NCBI GenBank assembly: GCA_000158135.1
Contig: DS999531.1
Coordinates: 394,519-458,518, forward strand
Length of the DNA: 64,000 nucleotides
Origin: Rhodobacteraceae bacterium KLH11
GTDB taxonomy: Bacteria; Pseudomonadota; Alphaproteobacteria; Rhodobacterales; Rhodobacteraceae
Direction of reading: 5' to 3'
The notes under the pieces are model-generated. The model was not told the DNA's origin. It was given only the letters and a program-made list of their open reading frames with translations, and searched no databases. Shown in pieces: positions 26,884-35,794 of this stretch. The position numbers were made by a program, and so were the translations under genes. How positions within the stretch are numbered: position 1 is the first letter of the stretch; each line of letters begins with the position of its first letter.

Positions 26884-27009
26884 GCTCAGATACGTCATCC
26901 GGACGTTAACCGCCCTTGTTCAGACAGCGCGCGTATAAGCGGAATTCAAACCTTGTGCAAGAGCAAAGCCCACACATACTGGCTTATGCTCGGGAATTGG
27001 CGCATGCGC

Positions 27010-27336
27010 TCAGCGGCCCGCCTTCCAGATCATGGCGTCTTTCTGCAGCATCGACTGTTCAATCGCATCAAGCTTTGAAAGGGCCGCAGCCGGGTCAGCC
27101 GAGCCGCCCGCCTGCTTCCAGATTCTGAGGGCCGAGGCCGGGCTCCACGGCAGGCAGGCAGAGGCCAGCCAGCACCGCAGGCCCGAAGGCAGCGCATCAT
27201 AATCCCGCATCGGCGACCCGCGCCGCCTTCGGCGTTTCAGATGGGTTTGCAAATTCCGCCTTGCCTTGCCCCTGCCCTGTTTGTCTGCAGGCAAGAGGCC
27301 AGCGCTGTTTCCTGAATTGCAACTTGCCGACACCAT
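27010..27336 (-). CDS. Small basic protein, probable DUF6525 family
   Basis: Small protein of 60-108 residues depending on the start. The core, from an N-L-x-T-x-L-K-R-R-R-R basic patch through Y-D-x-L-P and two W-L/W-S-P-x-S-A motifs, resembles a short Rhodobacteraceae family that I believe is DUF6525; no function is known. The ATG at 27336 is preferred because AAGGAAG precedes it, but a TTG at 27252 or ATG at 27210 would also leave the core intact. The open frame extends to 27417 only by running through a strong inverted repeat. Tail-to-head with the 178-residue protein gene. Confidence 0.6.
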   Translation of the reverse strand: MVSASCNSGNSAGLLPADKQGRGKARRNLQTHLKRRRRRGSPMRDYDALPSGLRCWLASACLPWSPASALRIWKQAGGSADPAAALSKLDAIEQSMLQKDAMIWKAGR

Positions 27337-27347
27337 GACTTCCTTTG

Positions 27348-27387
27348 ATCCAGCGTTTGTTATGATATTGTATAACAAACGCTGGAT
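27348..27387. repeat. Perfect inverted repeat with 16-bp arms
   Basis: ATCCAGCGTTTGTTAT (27348-27363) is exactly repeated in reverse complement at 27372-27387, with an 8-base AT-rich loop. It lies between the 178-residue protein gene and the small gene at 27010-27336. No T tract follows on either strand, so it is more likely an operator, an mRNA-stabilising hairpin or a remnant of a small mobile repeat than a standard terminator. Confidence 0.85.
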
Positions 27388-27421
27388 GGCAACATGGTCG
27401 TGATGCCGGGAGGTCAAAAAA

Positions 27422-27958
27422 TCAGATTTCTTCGCCCTTTTTCAGCAGCTCATCAATCAACGCACGCTGGAGGTTACCACTGTCGCCGCCCCCGAACTGC
27501 GTCGCACCACCGGAATAGAGCGTGCCATAAGTCTTGGCGATGTTAACCGTTTGCGCCAGCCCCGAGATCAGTTGGTCCTTTTCCAGCGGCGAAAGCGGGT
27601 GAATGAACGCCGCCCACAAGGTGCCGTTGGCAATCGCATAGCGCGCATCCAGAGCACTGTCGAAATTGGCCTGCATCATCCGTTGCAGATCATCCTGTGA
27701 CAGCTCAGCAGCGCTGCGGATCGGCACCATTGCACGCATCCGGTCTGCATTCGCGTCCGTTATGACCAGTACAGGCACATCTGACACCGTCAACTCAAAC
27801 CCGGGCCCGCGCGGCTGTGCATCGGGGTCCAGTGCAAACAGAATCTTGCCCAGACGCTCATAAGTCATTGGCGGCTCGGTCGTGGGGGCCTCGGGCTGGG
27901 CCTCCTGGGCCATCAGGCTTCCGGCGGCGAAAATAAGAACAAGGGCTAGTCGGATCAT
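27422..27958 (-). CDS. Exported hypothetical protein, YbjN/CesT-like fold possible
   Basis: 178 residues with a clear signal peptide (M-I-R-L start, hydrophobic core, cleavage near MAQEAQ at about residue 17). The rest is a mixed alpha/beta domain with a strand pair V-P-V-L-V-I-T-D and a helix-strand segment A-R-Y-A-I-A-N-G-T-L-W-A-A-F that recalls YbjN or type III chaperone-like folds; this is impression, not proof. A glycine-rich patch (GGATQFGGGDSG) lies near the C-terminus. The first ATG in frame, 20 codons earlier, would spoil the signal peptide. Function unknown. Confidence 0.65.
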   Translation of the reverse strand: MIRLALVLIFAAGSLMAQEAQPEAPTTEPPMTYERLGKILFALDPDAQPRGPGFELTVSDVPVLVITDANADRMRAMVPIRSAAELSQDDLQRMMQANFDSALDARYAIANGTLWAAFIHPLSPLEKDQLISGLAQTVNIAKTYGTLYSGGATQFGGGDSGNLQRALIDELLKKGEEI

Positions 27959-28176
27959 GAAGTTTCTCCTGCAAACGCTCTTTGACCATATGGCGTGAAT
28001 ATTCGCCTGACCAAACAAAGCTTGGTGAACAGGATAGCCCCTTCATTCCCAACTACGAACGATCTGCAACATTTGCCGATTTATCTGCGATTACGCGTCC
28101 CAAATCCATCGACTAGCTATGTTTCATCGGTCGGCGCTCGGGTCGGCCAGAACCCTGAACAGAAAGGAAATCTGCA

Positions 28177-28653
28177 ATGAAATCGCTCGTTCTGACTGCC
28201 CTGACAGCTGTCATCGCCCTGTCCACACCAGCCTTCGCCGCTGACGAAGTCAATGTTTCAAACGGTATCTCGGCGGCCGGTGCGCCACTGGCCGCCCATG
28301 GCGTCGATCTGGTTGCACTGGTCAACGATGGCAACCCGGTCGAAGGGTTCGCCAGTCACTCCTCCACATATGATGGCGCGTCCTATTACTTTACCAGTGC
28401 CGCAAATCGCGAGGCGTTCGAGGCCAACCCGGCGGCGTTCCTGCCGCAACACGGTGGCTTCTGTTCATTCGGTGTGTCGGTCGGCAAAAAGTTCGACGGC
28501 GATCCGGATCAGTATCTGCTGGCCGATGGCAAGCTTTACCTGTTCCTCAGCGCCGAGACCCGTGCCGCCTTCCTGAAGGATGTCACAGGCATCGCAAAAA
28601 CGGCGGATGATCAGTGGGCCAACATCAAAAACATCGCTGTCGGCGAGCTTTAA
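28177..28653 (+). CDS. Exported YHS-domain protein
   Basis: Periplasmic protein of 158 residues: signal peptide cleaved at AFAA (about residue 22), then a YHS domain with the expected G-x-P-V-E-G-F, Y-x-F-x-S-A-A-N-R-E-x-F, P-Q-H-G-G-F-C and D-G-K-L-Y-L-F segments. YHS domains are small metal-binding modules. In some relatives the residue after GGY/F is selenocysteine; here it is C96, coded by TGT. AAAGGAAA lies before the start. It stands alone on the plus strand, convergent with cmk. Confidence 0.85.
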   Translation: MKSLVLTALTAVIALSTPAFAADEVNVSNGISAAGAPLAAHGVDLVALVNDGNPVEGFASHSSTYDGASYYFTSAANREAFEANPAAFLPQHGGFCSFGVSVGKKFDGDPDQYLLADGKLYLFLSAETRAAFLKDVTGIAKTADDQWANIKNIAVGEL

Positions 28654-28676
28654 CCTTTCGCCCTTTGCCTGCGGCG

Positions 28677-29294
28677 TTACCGCGCCGTGGGCAGTTTTTC
28701 ACCAATGACGGCTACGGCTTTGGCCAAAGCGGTCTGGATATTCAAATCCGTCGTATCCAGCATCACAGCATCTTCTGCAGGTTTCATCGGGGCCGTGCTG
28801 CGATCCGCGTCCCGGGCATCACGTTCGCGCACATCAGCCAGCACCTGTTCGCGGGTGACATCAGAGCCCTTGGCATTCAGCTCAAGATAGCGGCGCTGCG
28901 CGCGCACCTCGGCACTGGCGGTCACGAACAGCTTGATCTCGGCTGTCGGGCAAATCACCGTGCCGATATCGCGCCCGTCCAGCACCGCCCCCCCGGCACG
29001 GCGGGCAAAAGCCCGCTGGAAATCAACCAGTGCTGACCGGACCTCGGGGATCACAGCTACTTTTGAGGCCGCCTGCGCAATCTCGGCCGTCCGCAGATCA
29101 CCCTGTTCCAGCTCATCCGCGCTCAGCTCTTGCGCCGCTGTAACCGGGTCGGTACCGCCCAGCATCCGCCGCCCAACGGCGCGATACAGAAGCCCCGTGT
29201 CGAGATGCGCAAAGCCGAAATGCGCCGCGACACCTTTCGAGATCGTCCCCTTCCCGGCCGCCGCCGGGCCATCAATGGCGACCGTGAACCTCAT
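28677..29294 (-). CDS. cmk: (d)CMP kinase
   Basis: Phosphorylates CMP and dCMP with ATP. The 205-residue P-loop protein starts with the GPAAAGKGT Walker A motif and contains DGRDIGTV and a lid region rich in arginine (ERDARDADR) as in other cytidylate kinases. Its ATG overlaps the aroA stop (ATGA), so the two are translationally coupled, the common aroA-cmk arrangement. Confidence 0.95.
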   Translation of the reverse strand: MRFTVAIDGPAAAGKGTISKGVAAHFGFAHLDTGLLYRAVGRRMLGGTDPVTAAQELSADELEQGDLRTAEIAQAASKVAVIPEVRSALVDFQRAFARRAGGAVLDGRDIGTVICPTAEIKLFVTASAEVRAQRRYLELNAKGSDVTREQVLADVRERDARDADRSTAPMKPAEDAVMLDTTDLNIQTALAKAVAVIGEKLPTAR

Positions 29295-30637
29295 ACGCGT
29301 TCAACCCGGGCACCCAAGGTGGCCATCAAAGGCTCAAAAATCGGAAATGATGTTGCGATCGGGCCGCCATCGTCCACGGAAACCGGTGTCCTGGCCCCCA
29401 TACCCATGACCATGAACGACATCGCGATGCGGTGATCAAGAAAGCTTTCGCAGGTGCCGCCACCGGGGACATTGCCGATGCCGAGCCCGTCAACCGACCA
29501 CCAGTCATCCCCTTCCTCAACCGTCACACCGTTGGCGCGCAGCCCGCGTGCCATGGCATCGATCCGGTCACTTTCCTTCACGCGCAGCTCTTTCACACCT
29601 GCCATCATGGTTTTACCCGTGGCATTGGCCGCGACCACGGACAGCACCGGATATTCATCGATCATCGAAGCGGCACGTTCCGGCGGCACCTCAATGCCCT
29701 TCATGTTGGGTGAATATTTTGCGCGCAAATCCGCAACAGGCTCTCCGCCTTCTTCGCGCTCATTCTCATAAGTCAGATCGGCCCCCATCTCGCGCAGAGT
29801 GGTGAACAGGCCGGCGCGGGTTGGGTTCAGCCCGATGCCGGGCACCAGCACATCCGATCCCGGCGTAACCAGCGCAGCACAGACCGGGAAGGCCGCACTG
29901 GACGGGTCGCGCGGAACCGCAATAACCTGCGGCTTCAACTCAGGACGCCCGGTCAGGGTGATCACGCGGCCTTCATCCGTGTCTTCAACGGTGATCTCAG
30001 CGCCGAACCCCGCCAGCATCCGCTCAGAATGATCTCGGGTGGCTTCCTTTTCGATCACAACCGTCTTGCCCGGGGCATTCAGCCCGGCCAGCAGCACCGC
30101 GGATTTGACCTGCGCCGAGGGCACCGGCACCTCGTAGCGTACCGGTGTTGGATCCGCCGCACCCACGATCGTCATCGGCAGACGCCCGCCCGCACGGCCA
30201 ACCGACTGCGTGCCAAACAGCGCCAGAGGGTCAGTGACCCGCGCCATCGGGCGTTTGTTGAGGCTGGCATCGCCGGTAAACGTCGCGGTGATCGGAGAGG
30301 TCGCCATCGCCCCCATAATCAACCGCACACCAGTGCCCGAGTTTCCGCAATCGATCACCTGATCAGGTTCTGCAAAACCACCCACGCCCACGCCGTGCAC
30401 GGTCCACTCACCCTTGCCGTGATCTGTGACCTCAGCCCCGAAGGCGCGCATGGCTTTGGCGGTGTCCAGCACGTCCTCGCCCTCAAGCAGGCCCGAGATT
30501 CTGGTCTCGCCCACCGCCATCGCGCCCAGGATCAGCGATCGGTGCGAGATCGACTTGTCGCCGGGCACTTCTGCCGTGCCGGTCAGCGGGCCGCAGGGAT
30601 GCGAAATCATCGGGATGGGCGTGCCGTGTCCGGACAT
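29291..30637 (-). CDS. aroA: EPSP synthase, class II type
   Basis: 3-Phosphoshikimate 1-carboxyvinyltransferase, the sixth step of the shikimate pathway. The 448-residue chain has [10 protein letters not shown] for phosphate binding, DASLNKRPM, the D-P-S-S-A-A-F-P stretch and the late R-V-K-E-S-D-R and LDHRIAMSF motifs. These and spacing match the class II branch that includes Agrobacterium CP4. In CP4 an alanine in the GNAATG motif gives glyphosate insensitivity; here the motif reads GNSGTG with glycine at that place. GAAGGAA precedes the chosen ATG, 10 codons inside the longest frame. Confidence 0.95.
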   Translation of the reverse strand: MSGHGTPIPMISHPCGPLTGTAEVPGDKSISHRSLILGAMAVGETRISGLLEGEDVLDTAKAMRAFGAEVTDHGKGEWTVHGVGVGGFAEPDQVIDCGNSGTGVRLIMGAMATSPITATFTGDASLNKRPMARVTDPLALFGTQSVGRAGGRLPMTIVGAADPTPVRYEVPVPSAQVKSAVLLAGLNAPGKTVVIEKEATRDHSERMLAGFGAEITVEDTDEGRVITLTGRPELKPQVIAVPRDPSSAAFPVCAALVTPGSDVLVPGIGLNPTRAGLFTTLREMGADLTYENEREEGGEPVADLRAKYSPNMKGIEVPPERAASMIDEYPVLSVVAANATGKTMMAGVKELRVKESDRIDAMARGLRANGVTVEEGDDWWSVDGLGIGNVPGGGTCESFLDHRIAMSFMVMGMGARTPVSVDDGGPIATSFPIFEPLMATLGARVERV

Positions 30638-30707
30638 ATCGGTTCCTTCTTTTACGCTATCAGTCACAGGCCGATTAGCGAATTGGCGCTGGTTGGTCCA
30701 GCATCAA

Positions 30708-31418
30708 TCAGCCTTTGCGGCGGAAGGTCAGGTAATGCGGGGTGCGGCCTTCGCGCAGGGCCTTCTGTTCGTAGCGCGTGGAAATCCAGTCGTCCCACGG
30801 TTCGCGCCAGTCAGCGGGGCGTTCGGCCAGCCATTCGAAACCTGCGCGCGGCACCTCTTCAAGCGTCTGGCGCACGTAATCCGGGATATCTGTAGCGACG
30901 CGAAAGATCGCACCCGGTTTCAACGCCCGCGCCAGAGGTTCCAGATGTTCGGGTGTGACAAACCGGCGGCGATGATGGCGGGTTTTGGGCCATGGATCAG
31001 GATAGAGCAGAAAGGCCCGCGAGATGCTGGCCTTTGGCAGCACATCAAACAGATCGCGCACATCGCCGGGATGTACAGCGAGGTTTTCAACACCCGCGCG
31101 ACGGATCTTGCCCAGCAACATCGCGACACCGTTGATATAGGGCTCGGCCCCGATGATCCCGATATCCCGGTTGTGCTGCGCCTGATGCACCAGGTGTTCG
31201 CCACCGCCAAATCCGACCTCAAGCCAGACCGGCTTGCCACCGAAAAGCCCATCCAGATCAAGTGGCGTGCGTTGGGGATTGGCCTCCCAATCCACTGCCC
31301 CCGGGGACAGGGCATCCAGATCTTCCGACAGATAGGTCTTTTGACTGGGCTTTAGGGCCTTGCCCTTGAAGCGGCCATAAAAATTTCTGCGGGGGCGTTG
31401 TGGTGTCTGCGTGCTCAT
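30708..31418 (-). CDS. trmB: tRNA (guanine-N7-)-methyltransferase
   Basis: Forms m7G46 in the variable loop of tRNAs using SAM. The 236-residue product has an arginine-rich N-terminus, the SAM-binding EVGFGGGEH motif, the family signature YPDPWPKxRHHRRR, and a T-D-x-x-x-Y segment near the end. The long open frame extends 30 codons further, into the compound repeat; the ATG at 31418 gives the family-length protein. It follows metK on the same strand, separated by the repeat element. Confidence 0.95.
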   Translation of the reverse strand: MSTQTPQRPRRNFYGRFKGKALKPSQKTYLSEDLDALSPGAVDWEANPQRTPLDLDGLFGGKPVWLEVGFGGGEHLVHQAQHNRDIGIIGAEPYINGVAMLLGKIRRAGVENLAVHPGDVRDLFDVLPKASISRAFLLYPDPWPKTRHHRRRFVTPEHLEPLARALKPGAIFRVATDIPDYVRQTLEEVPRAGFEWLAERPADWREPWDDWISTRYEQKALREGRTPHYLTFRRKG

Positions 31419-31473
31419 GCCGGTGGCCTTACTGCGCGGACCATAGCGTTGCAAGGGGGGCAGGTGCCCAAGC

Positions 31474-31537
31474 GGGGGCCAGCCCCCGCACCCCCGAGGT
31501 ATTTTCAAACAGAAGAAGAGCGCGCCCGTAAGGGCGC
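31474..31537. repeat. Compound hairpin repeat, copy 2
   Basis: Between metK and trmB. It has GGGGGC/GCCCCC (about 31474-31487), then the shared C-C-C-C-G-A-G-G-T-A-T-T-T-T core with AACAGAAGAAG, then GCGCCC/GGGCGC (31522-31537). On the minus strand the last hairpin followed by the CTTCTTCTGTTT core could terminate metK. Shares its core with 18435-18562 and 40204-40266. Confidence 0.8.
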
Positions 31538-31556
31538 ACCTTTGGATTACAGCAGA

Positions 31557-32738
31557 TCAGACAGCCGCTTTCAGCGCATCCGTCAGGTCCGTGCGTTCCC
31601 AGCTGAAGCCACCATCAGCATCGGGTTCACGCCCGAAATGGCCATAGGCCGCAGTGCGCTGATAGATCGGTTTGTTCAGTTGCAGATGCTGGCGAATGCC
31701 ACGGGGGGTCAGATCCATTACCTGATCAACCGCCTTTTCGATTGCCGCATCCGCGATCTGCCCTGTGCCATGTGTGTCAGCATAAATCGACAGCGGCTTG
31801 GACACACCAATCGCATAGCTGAGCTGAATGGTGCAGCGCTCCGCCATGCCTGCCGCGACAACGTTCTTGGCCAGATATCGCGCGGCATAGGCTGCCGAGC
31901 GGTCCACCTTGGTCGGGTCTTTACCCGAAAAGGCCCCGCCCCCGTGCGGCGCTGCGCCGCCATAGGTATCGACGATAATCTTGCGGCCTGTCAGCCCTGC
32001 ATCACCGTCTGGCCCACCAATGACGAATTTACCGGTCGGGTTTACATGCCATTTGGTTTGGGCAGTCAGCCAGCCATCGGGCAGGGTTTCGCGAATATAA
32101 GGCTCAACAATCTGACGGATATCATCCGAAGTCAGCGCCGCATCCAGATGTTGCGTGGACAGCACGATCGAACTTACGCCCACCGGCTTGCCATCGCGAT
32201 AGATCACCGAAAGCTGTGATTTGGCGTCGGGGCCCAGCGCAGGTTCAGAGCCATTCTTGCGCACTTCGGCAAGACGACGCAGGATAGCGTGCGAATACTG
32301 AATAGGCGCCGGCATCAGCGCCGGGGTCTCGGTGGTCGCGTAGCCAAACATGATGCCCTGATCGCCGGCACCTTCATCTTTGTCTGCAGCCGCATCAACA
32401 CCCTGTGCGATATGGGCTGATTGCTCGTGCAGCAGGTTGGTGATTTCGACCGTTTCGTGGTGAAACTTATCCTGCTCGTACCCGATATCCTTGATGCAGG
32501 CCCGCGCGATATCATCGATATGCGCCATGTACTCGTGCAGTTTTTCCTGATCCGACAGCCCCACTTCGCCACCAATGACCACGCGGTCCGTGGTTGCAAA
32601 GGTTTCGCACGCCACACGTGCTTCGGGTTCTTCGCGCAGGAAGGCATCAAGCACCGCATCCGAGATACGGTCGCAAACCTTGTCCGGGTGGCCTTCGGAA
32701 ACCGATTCCGAAGTGAAAGTATAGTTCTGTCGGGACAT
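31557..32738 (-). CDS. metK: S-adenosylmethionine synthetase
   Basis: Makes SAM from methionine and ATP. The 393-residue protein has the [10 protein letters not shown] opening motif and the [12 protein letters not shown] hexapeptide region, and a second nucleotide loop [16 protein letters not shown]. Its ribosome-binding site, CTCC on the plus strand at 32746-32749, is embedded in a SAM/SAH riboswitch, so translation should fall when SAM (or SAH) is abundant. It lies between trmB and lnt in a long minus-strand series. Confidence 0.97.
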   Translation of the reverse strand: MSRQNYTFTSESVSEGHPDKVCDRISDAVLDAFLREEPEARVACETFATTDRVVIGGEVGLSDQEKLHEYMAHIDDIARACIKDIGYEQDKFHHETVEITNLLHEQSAHIAQGVDAAADKDEGAGDQGIMFGYATTETPALMPAPIQYSHAILRRLAEVRKNGSEPALGPDAKSQLSVIYRDGKPVGVSSIVLSTQHLDAALTSDDIRQIVEPYIRETLPDGWLTAQTKWHVNPTGKFVIGGPDGDAGLTGRKIIVDTYGGAAPHGGGAFSGKDPTKVDRSAAYAARYLAKNVVAAGMAERCTIQLSYAIGVSKPLSIYADTHGTGQIADAAIEKAVDQVMDLTPRGIRQHLQLNKPIYQRTAAYGHFGREPDADGGFSWERTDLTDALKAAV

Positions 32739-32743
32739 GAAAG

Positions 32744-32790
32744 TGCTCCATTAAGATTTCCCTGTCACGTCAGGAAGCCGTTGTGACAGG
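32744..32790 (-). promoter_or_regulatory. SAM/SAH riboswitch controlling metK translation
   Basis: On the minus strand CCTGTCAC and GTGACAGG (32783-32790 and 32761-32768 in plus numbering) form an 8-bp stem around an AACGGCTTCCTGAC loop, followed downstream by TGGAGCA. The loop GGCTTCC can pair with the GGAGC of the ribosome site, making the pseudoknot of the SAM/SAH class. Loop and 3' element agree with the published consensus for metK leaders of Rhodobacterales. Binding would hide the ribosome site and shut off metK translation. Confidence 0.93.
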
Positions 32791-32834
32791 CGCTTGTTCG
32801 CATACGCGCAGAGATGCGAGGGGTCAATCGCTAT

Positions 32835-34340
32835 TCAGCCGTTGTTCCGCCGGATGTGATGCCAGAGCAGCGCAAAAAGAGCCAACAACGCAAACAGCGC
32901 CGCTTTGTCGCCGATCCGGGAATAAATGGTGGCGGCTTGCGGTCGTGGCAGTTCCGCGTCAATGAAGCCAGCCTCTCCCAGAGGCAAAGACCTGGTCACC
33001 CGCCCCAGAGGATCAATCATCGCTGAAACCCCCGTATTGGCCGCGCGCATCATCGGCAGCCCCTGCTCTATCGCGCGCATCTGCGCCTGGGCCAGATGTT
33101 GATAGGGGCCGGACCAGGTGCCGAACCAGGCGTCATTGGTGATCTGTATCAGGAAATCCGCCCGACCCGGCGCGGCCAGAACGTCCTGCGTGAAGACCGC
33201 CTCGTAGCAGATCAGCGGGAGCCCTTTCCCCAATGGCCCCGCCTCGATCAGCGCGGCCCCTGAGCCTGCGCTGAACCCGTTGCCGGTGGTCGCTGCCAGA
33301 CCGTGGATACCAAACTGTGCCAAAACCTCGCCAAACGGAACATATTCACCAAAAGGGGCCAGATGGTGCTTGTCATAGACCCCATCCTGTCGCCCTTCGG
33401 CATCAAGGTAGATCATCGAGTTGTAAATCCGCTGACCCTCGGCCCGTCTTATCCCCAGAAAAACAGGGGTGCCCTGCGCGGCGGCCCCGATCGCTGAAAG
33501 GTAGGGCTGAGCGTTGCCCAACCATGCCTGAACCGCAGTTTCAGGCCAGATGATCAGGTCAGGCCGCGGATCGGCTGCAGTGAATTCAAGCTGGCGCGTA
33601 AAGAACAAAAGCTCGTGATCAGGATTCCATTTCTGATGTTGCAGAGCGTTGGGTTGGACCAGCCGCACAATATGGCCGGATGCCTCGACCGGCGGGCGGG
33701 TGGCTGCATAGCCCAGCGCAACCACAGCACATCCTGCGGTGACCGTGCAAGGTATCACCAGACGACGCAGCGCCCAGCCGCCTGATAACGCTGCGCCCAG
33801 CGGCAAGGTGGCAAGCAATGTCAGCGCGCCCAATCCGTAAGGTCCGACAAGTGATAACAGCTGGGCGACAGGTGTATTCACCCAAATCTGCGCAATCCCG
33901 GCCCAGGGAAACCCGGTTAGCACATATCCGCGCGCGAACTCGGCCAGAGACACTGCCACCGCCAGCAAAGCCGCCTGCCTGACGGGCGACCCTCCGATCC
34001 GCTTTGTGACGCCGAACGCAAGGGCCCAGAACAAAGCCAATCCGCCCGACATGAAGACCAGCGCAAAAGGGGCCATCCAGGCATGGCGTTCCGCGTCGAT
34101 CAGAAAAGGCTCAACAATCCAGCTGAGGGCGTGGGCGAAATACCCGGTGGCAAAAGCCCATCCCAGAAAGGCGGCGCGGCGGGGTGTTTCCGAAGCCAGA
34201 AACAACGGCCCCAGCGCGATCAGGGCCAGTACAGTCACGCCCCAATATTCCAGCGGTGCCAGGCCCGAGGCTGCGGCAACACCCAATAGTGCTGCCAGAG
34301 CAAAGCGTACCCGGCGGGACCAGCCGGAGGCAGGATTCAT
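32835..34340 (-). CDS. lnt: Apolipoprotein N-acyltransferase
   Basis: Inner-membrane enzyme that adds the third acyl chain to lipoproteins. The 501-residue chain has about six membrane segments in the first 220 residues, then a nitrilase-like periplasmic domain with the E-K-C triad visible in WPETAV, the KHHLAPFGEYVP loop and ICYEAVF, and a last membrane segment before a basic C-terminus. Its start overlaps the corC stop by four bases, as in many corC-lnt pairs. Confidence 0.95.
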   Translation of the reverse strand: MNPASGWSRRVRFALAALLGVAAASGLAPLEYWGVTVLALIALGPLFLASETPRRAAFLGWAFATGYFAHALSWIVEPFLIDAERHAWMAPFALVFMSGGLALFWALAFGVTKRIGGSPVRQAALLAVAVSLAEFARGYVLTGFPWAGIAQIWVNTPVAQLLSLVGPYGLGALTLLATLPLGAALSGGWALRRLVIPCTVTAGCAVVALGYAATRPPVEASGHIVRLVQPNALQHQKWNPDHELLFFTRQLEFTAADPRPDLIIWPETAVQAWLGNAQPYLSAIGAAAQGTPVFLGIRRAEGQRIYNSMIYLDAEGRQDGVYDKHHLAPFGEYVPFGEVLAQFGIHGLAATTGNGFSAGSGAALIEAGPLGKGLPLICYEAVFTQDVLAAPGRADFLIQITNDAWFGTWSGPYQHLAQAQMRAIEQGLPMMRAANTGVSAMIDPLGRVTRSLPLGEAGFIDAELPRPQAATIYSRIGDKAALFALLALFALLWHHIRRNNG

Positions 34341-35221
34341 GCGGCGCTATCCGGCAACATCACACGAAGCCTTTTTATCCGGCGCGGATCGGCGTCGAGA
34401 ACTTCGAATTCGGCACCTTCAGGATGGCACACAACCTCACCCCTTGCGGGCACACGCCCCGAGAGCATGAAGACCAGACCACCCAGAGTATCGATCTCTT
34501 CCTCGTCCACATCCTCATGGCTTGTCAGAGAGCGCCCGATCTCGGCCTCAAAATCCTCAAGCGGGACACGGGCCTGAACCACGTAGCAACCGGGTTTTTC
34601 CTGTATCCACAACTGATCTTCATCAGCATCATGTTCGTCAGCGATTTCACCCACGACCTGTTCAATCAGGTCTTCGATGGTCACCAAACCATCGACCCCG
34701 CCATATTCATCGATCACCAACGCCATATGGCGTCGTTCGGTCTGCATCTTGGTCAGCAGAACGCCAATCGGCATCGACGGCGGTACAAACAGCAAGGTCC
34801 GCAACATCGACTTGAGATCAAACTCGGCCGAGTTACCGTTGAAGCCATGGGTCAGCGCGAAATCCTTGAGGTGTACAAACCCGAGCGGTGTATCCAGCGT
34901 GTTTTCATATACCGGAACGCGTGATAATCCGCTGTCGCGGAAGACCTGCGCCAATTCATCTTTCGGGGTTATCAAGGGAACCGAGATAATCTCGGCCGTC
35001 GGGATCGCAACATCTTCGACCCGCATCCTGCGCAGGTTGATCATGCCCCTGGGCTGAGAATGCGTGGCCTCAGCCCCGTTCACCTGACTGGCTTCATCGC
35101 CCGGAGGGGAAAATGCGTCAAATATTCGGGACAAAAGCCCGCCTTTTTCATCGCTGTCGGTGTTGCTGTTCTGTGAATGCGCGCCATGCGCCGCCCTAGA
35201 ACTGCCGTCTGTATCGCCCAT
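34337..35221 (-). CDS. corC: CorC/YbeX-like CBS-domain protein
   Basis: Cytoplasmic protein of the hemolysin C / CorC family, 294 residues, without membrane segments. About 60 low-complexity N-terminal residues are followed by two CBS domains (residues about 65-195) and a C-terminal CorC_HlyC transporter-associated domain. YbeX-type proteins have been linked to magnesium or cobalt transport and lately to ribosome metabolism; the neighbours ybeY, phoH and lnt are the conserved partners. The start at 35221 lies about 40 bases from the ybeY stop. Confidence 0.9.
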   Translation of the reverse strand: MGDTDGSSRAAHGAHSQNSNTDSDEKGGLLSRIFDAFSPPGDEASQVNGAEATHSQPRGMINLRRMRVEDVAIPTAEIISVPLITPKDELAQVFRDSGLSRVPVYENTLDTPLGFVHLKDFALTHGFNGNSAEFDLKSMLRTLLFVPPSMPIGVLLTKMQTERRHMALVIDEYGGVDGLVTIEDLIEQVVGEIADEHDADEDQLWIQEKPGCYVVQARVPLEDFEAEIGRSLTSHEDVDEEEIDTLGGLVFMLSGRVPARGEVVCHPEGAEFEVLDADPRRIKRLRVMLPDSAA

Positions 35222-35257
35222 TATCCTGTTCCAAATGATCGGGCAAAGCTGCCCCTG

Positions 35258-35752
35258 TCATACATTATATGGGTCATCTATACCCAGTTTGCCAAGTATC
35301 TCGACCTCAACCGCTTCCATCAAAGTTGCGTCGGGGTCACGAATGTGATCGTAACCTAGCAAATGTAGTGCCCCGTGAACGATCAGATGGGTCACATGAG
35401 CGCCCATCGGCTTACCCGCCTCGGCAGCCTCGCGCGCGCAGGTATCATAAGAAATCGCTATGTCGCCCAGCGCGATCTCGCCGGTGAAATCCGGTTTTGG
35501 CTGTCGCGGCTTATCACCGGGCAGATCAGCGGCCAGATCTTCGGCGGGCCAGCTGAGCACGTTGGTCGGGGTTGGTGTCTCGCGAAATTCGGCATTCAGA
35601 ATGGCGATCCGCGCATCATTGCACCCCAACAGGCTGATCTCACACAAATCGGCCTCCAGCCCGCAATAGCCCAAAACCTCCGCGATTGCGTGACGGGCCA
35701 AAGGCTCAAGCGCCTGCCAGCGGTCATCCTCAAGCGTTACTTCCAGATTCAT
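35258..35752 (-). CDS. ybeY: Endoribonuclease YbeY
   Basis: Single-strand endoribonuclease needed for 16S rRNA 3' maturation and ribosome quality control. The 164-residue product carries the zinc-binding HGALHLLGYDH motif (HxxxHxxxxxH) near its C-terminus. The ATG seven codons inside the longest frame gives the family start. It lies between phoH and corC, the standard order. Confidence 0.95.
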   Translation of the reverse strand: MNLEVTLEDDRWQALEPLARHAIAEVLGYCGLEADLCEISLLGCNDARIAILNAEFRETPTPTNVLSWPAEDLAADLPGDKPRQPKPDFTGEIALGDIAISYDTCAREAAEAGKPMGAHVTHLIVHGALHLLGYDHIRDPDATLMEAVEVEILGKLGIDDPYNV

Positions 35753-35794
35753 GCCAGCGATCCAAGGCTCCACACCGATACGGATCCTGAGGGG

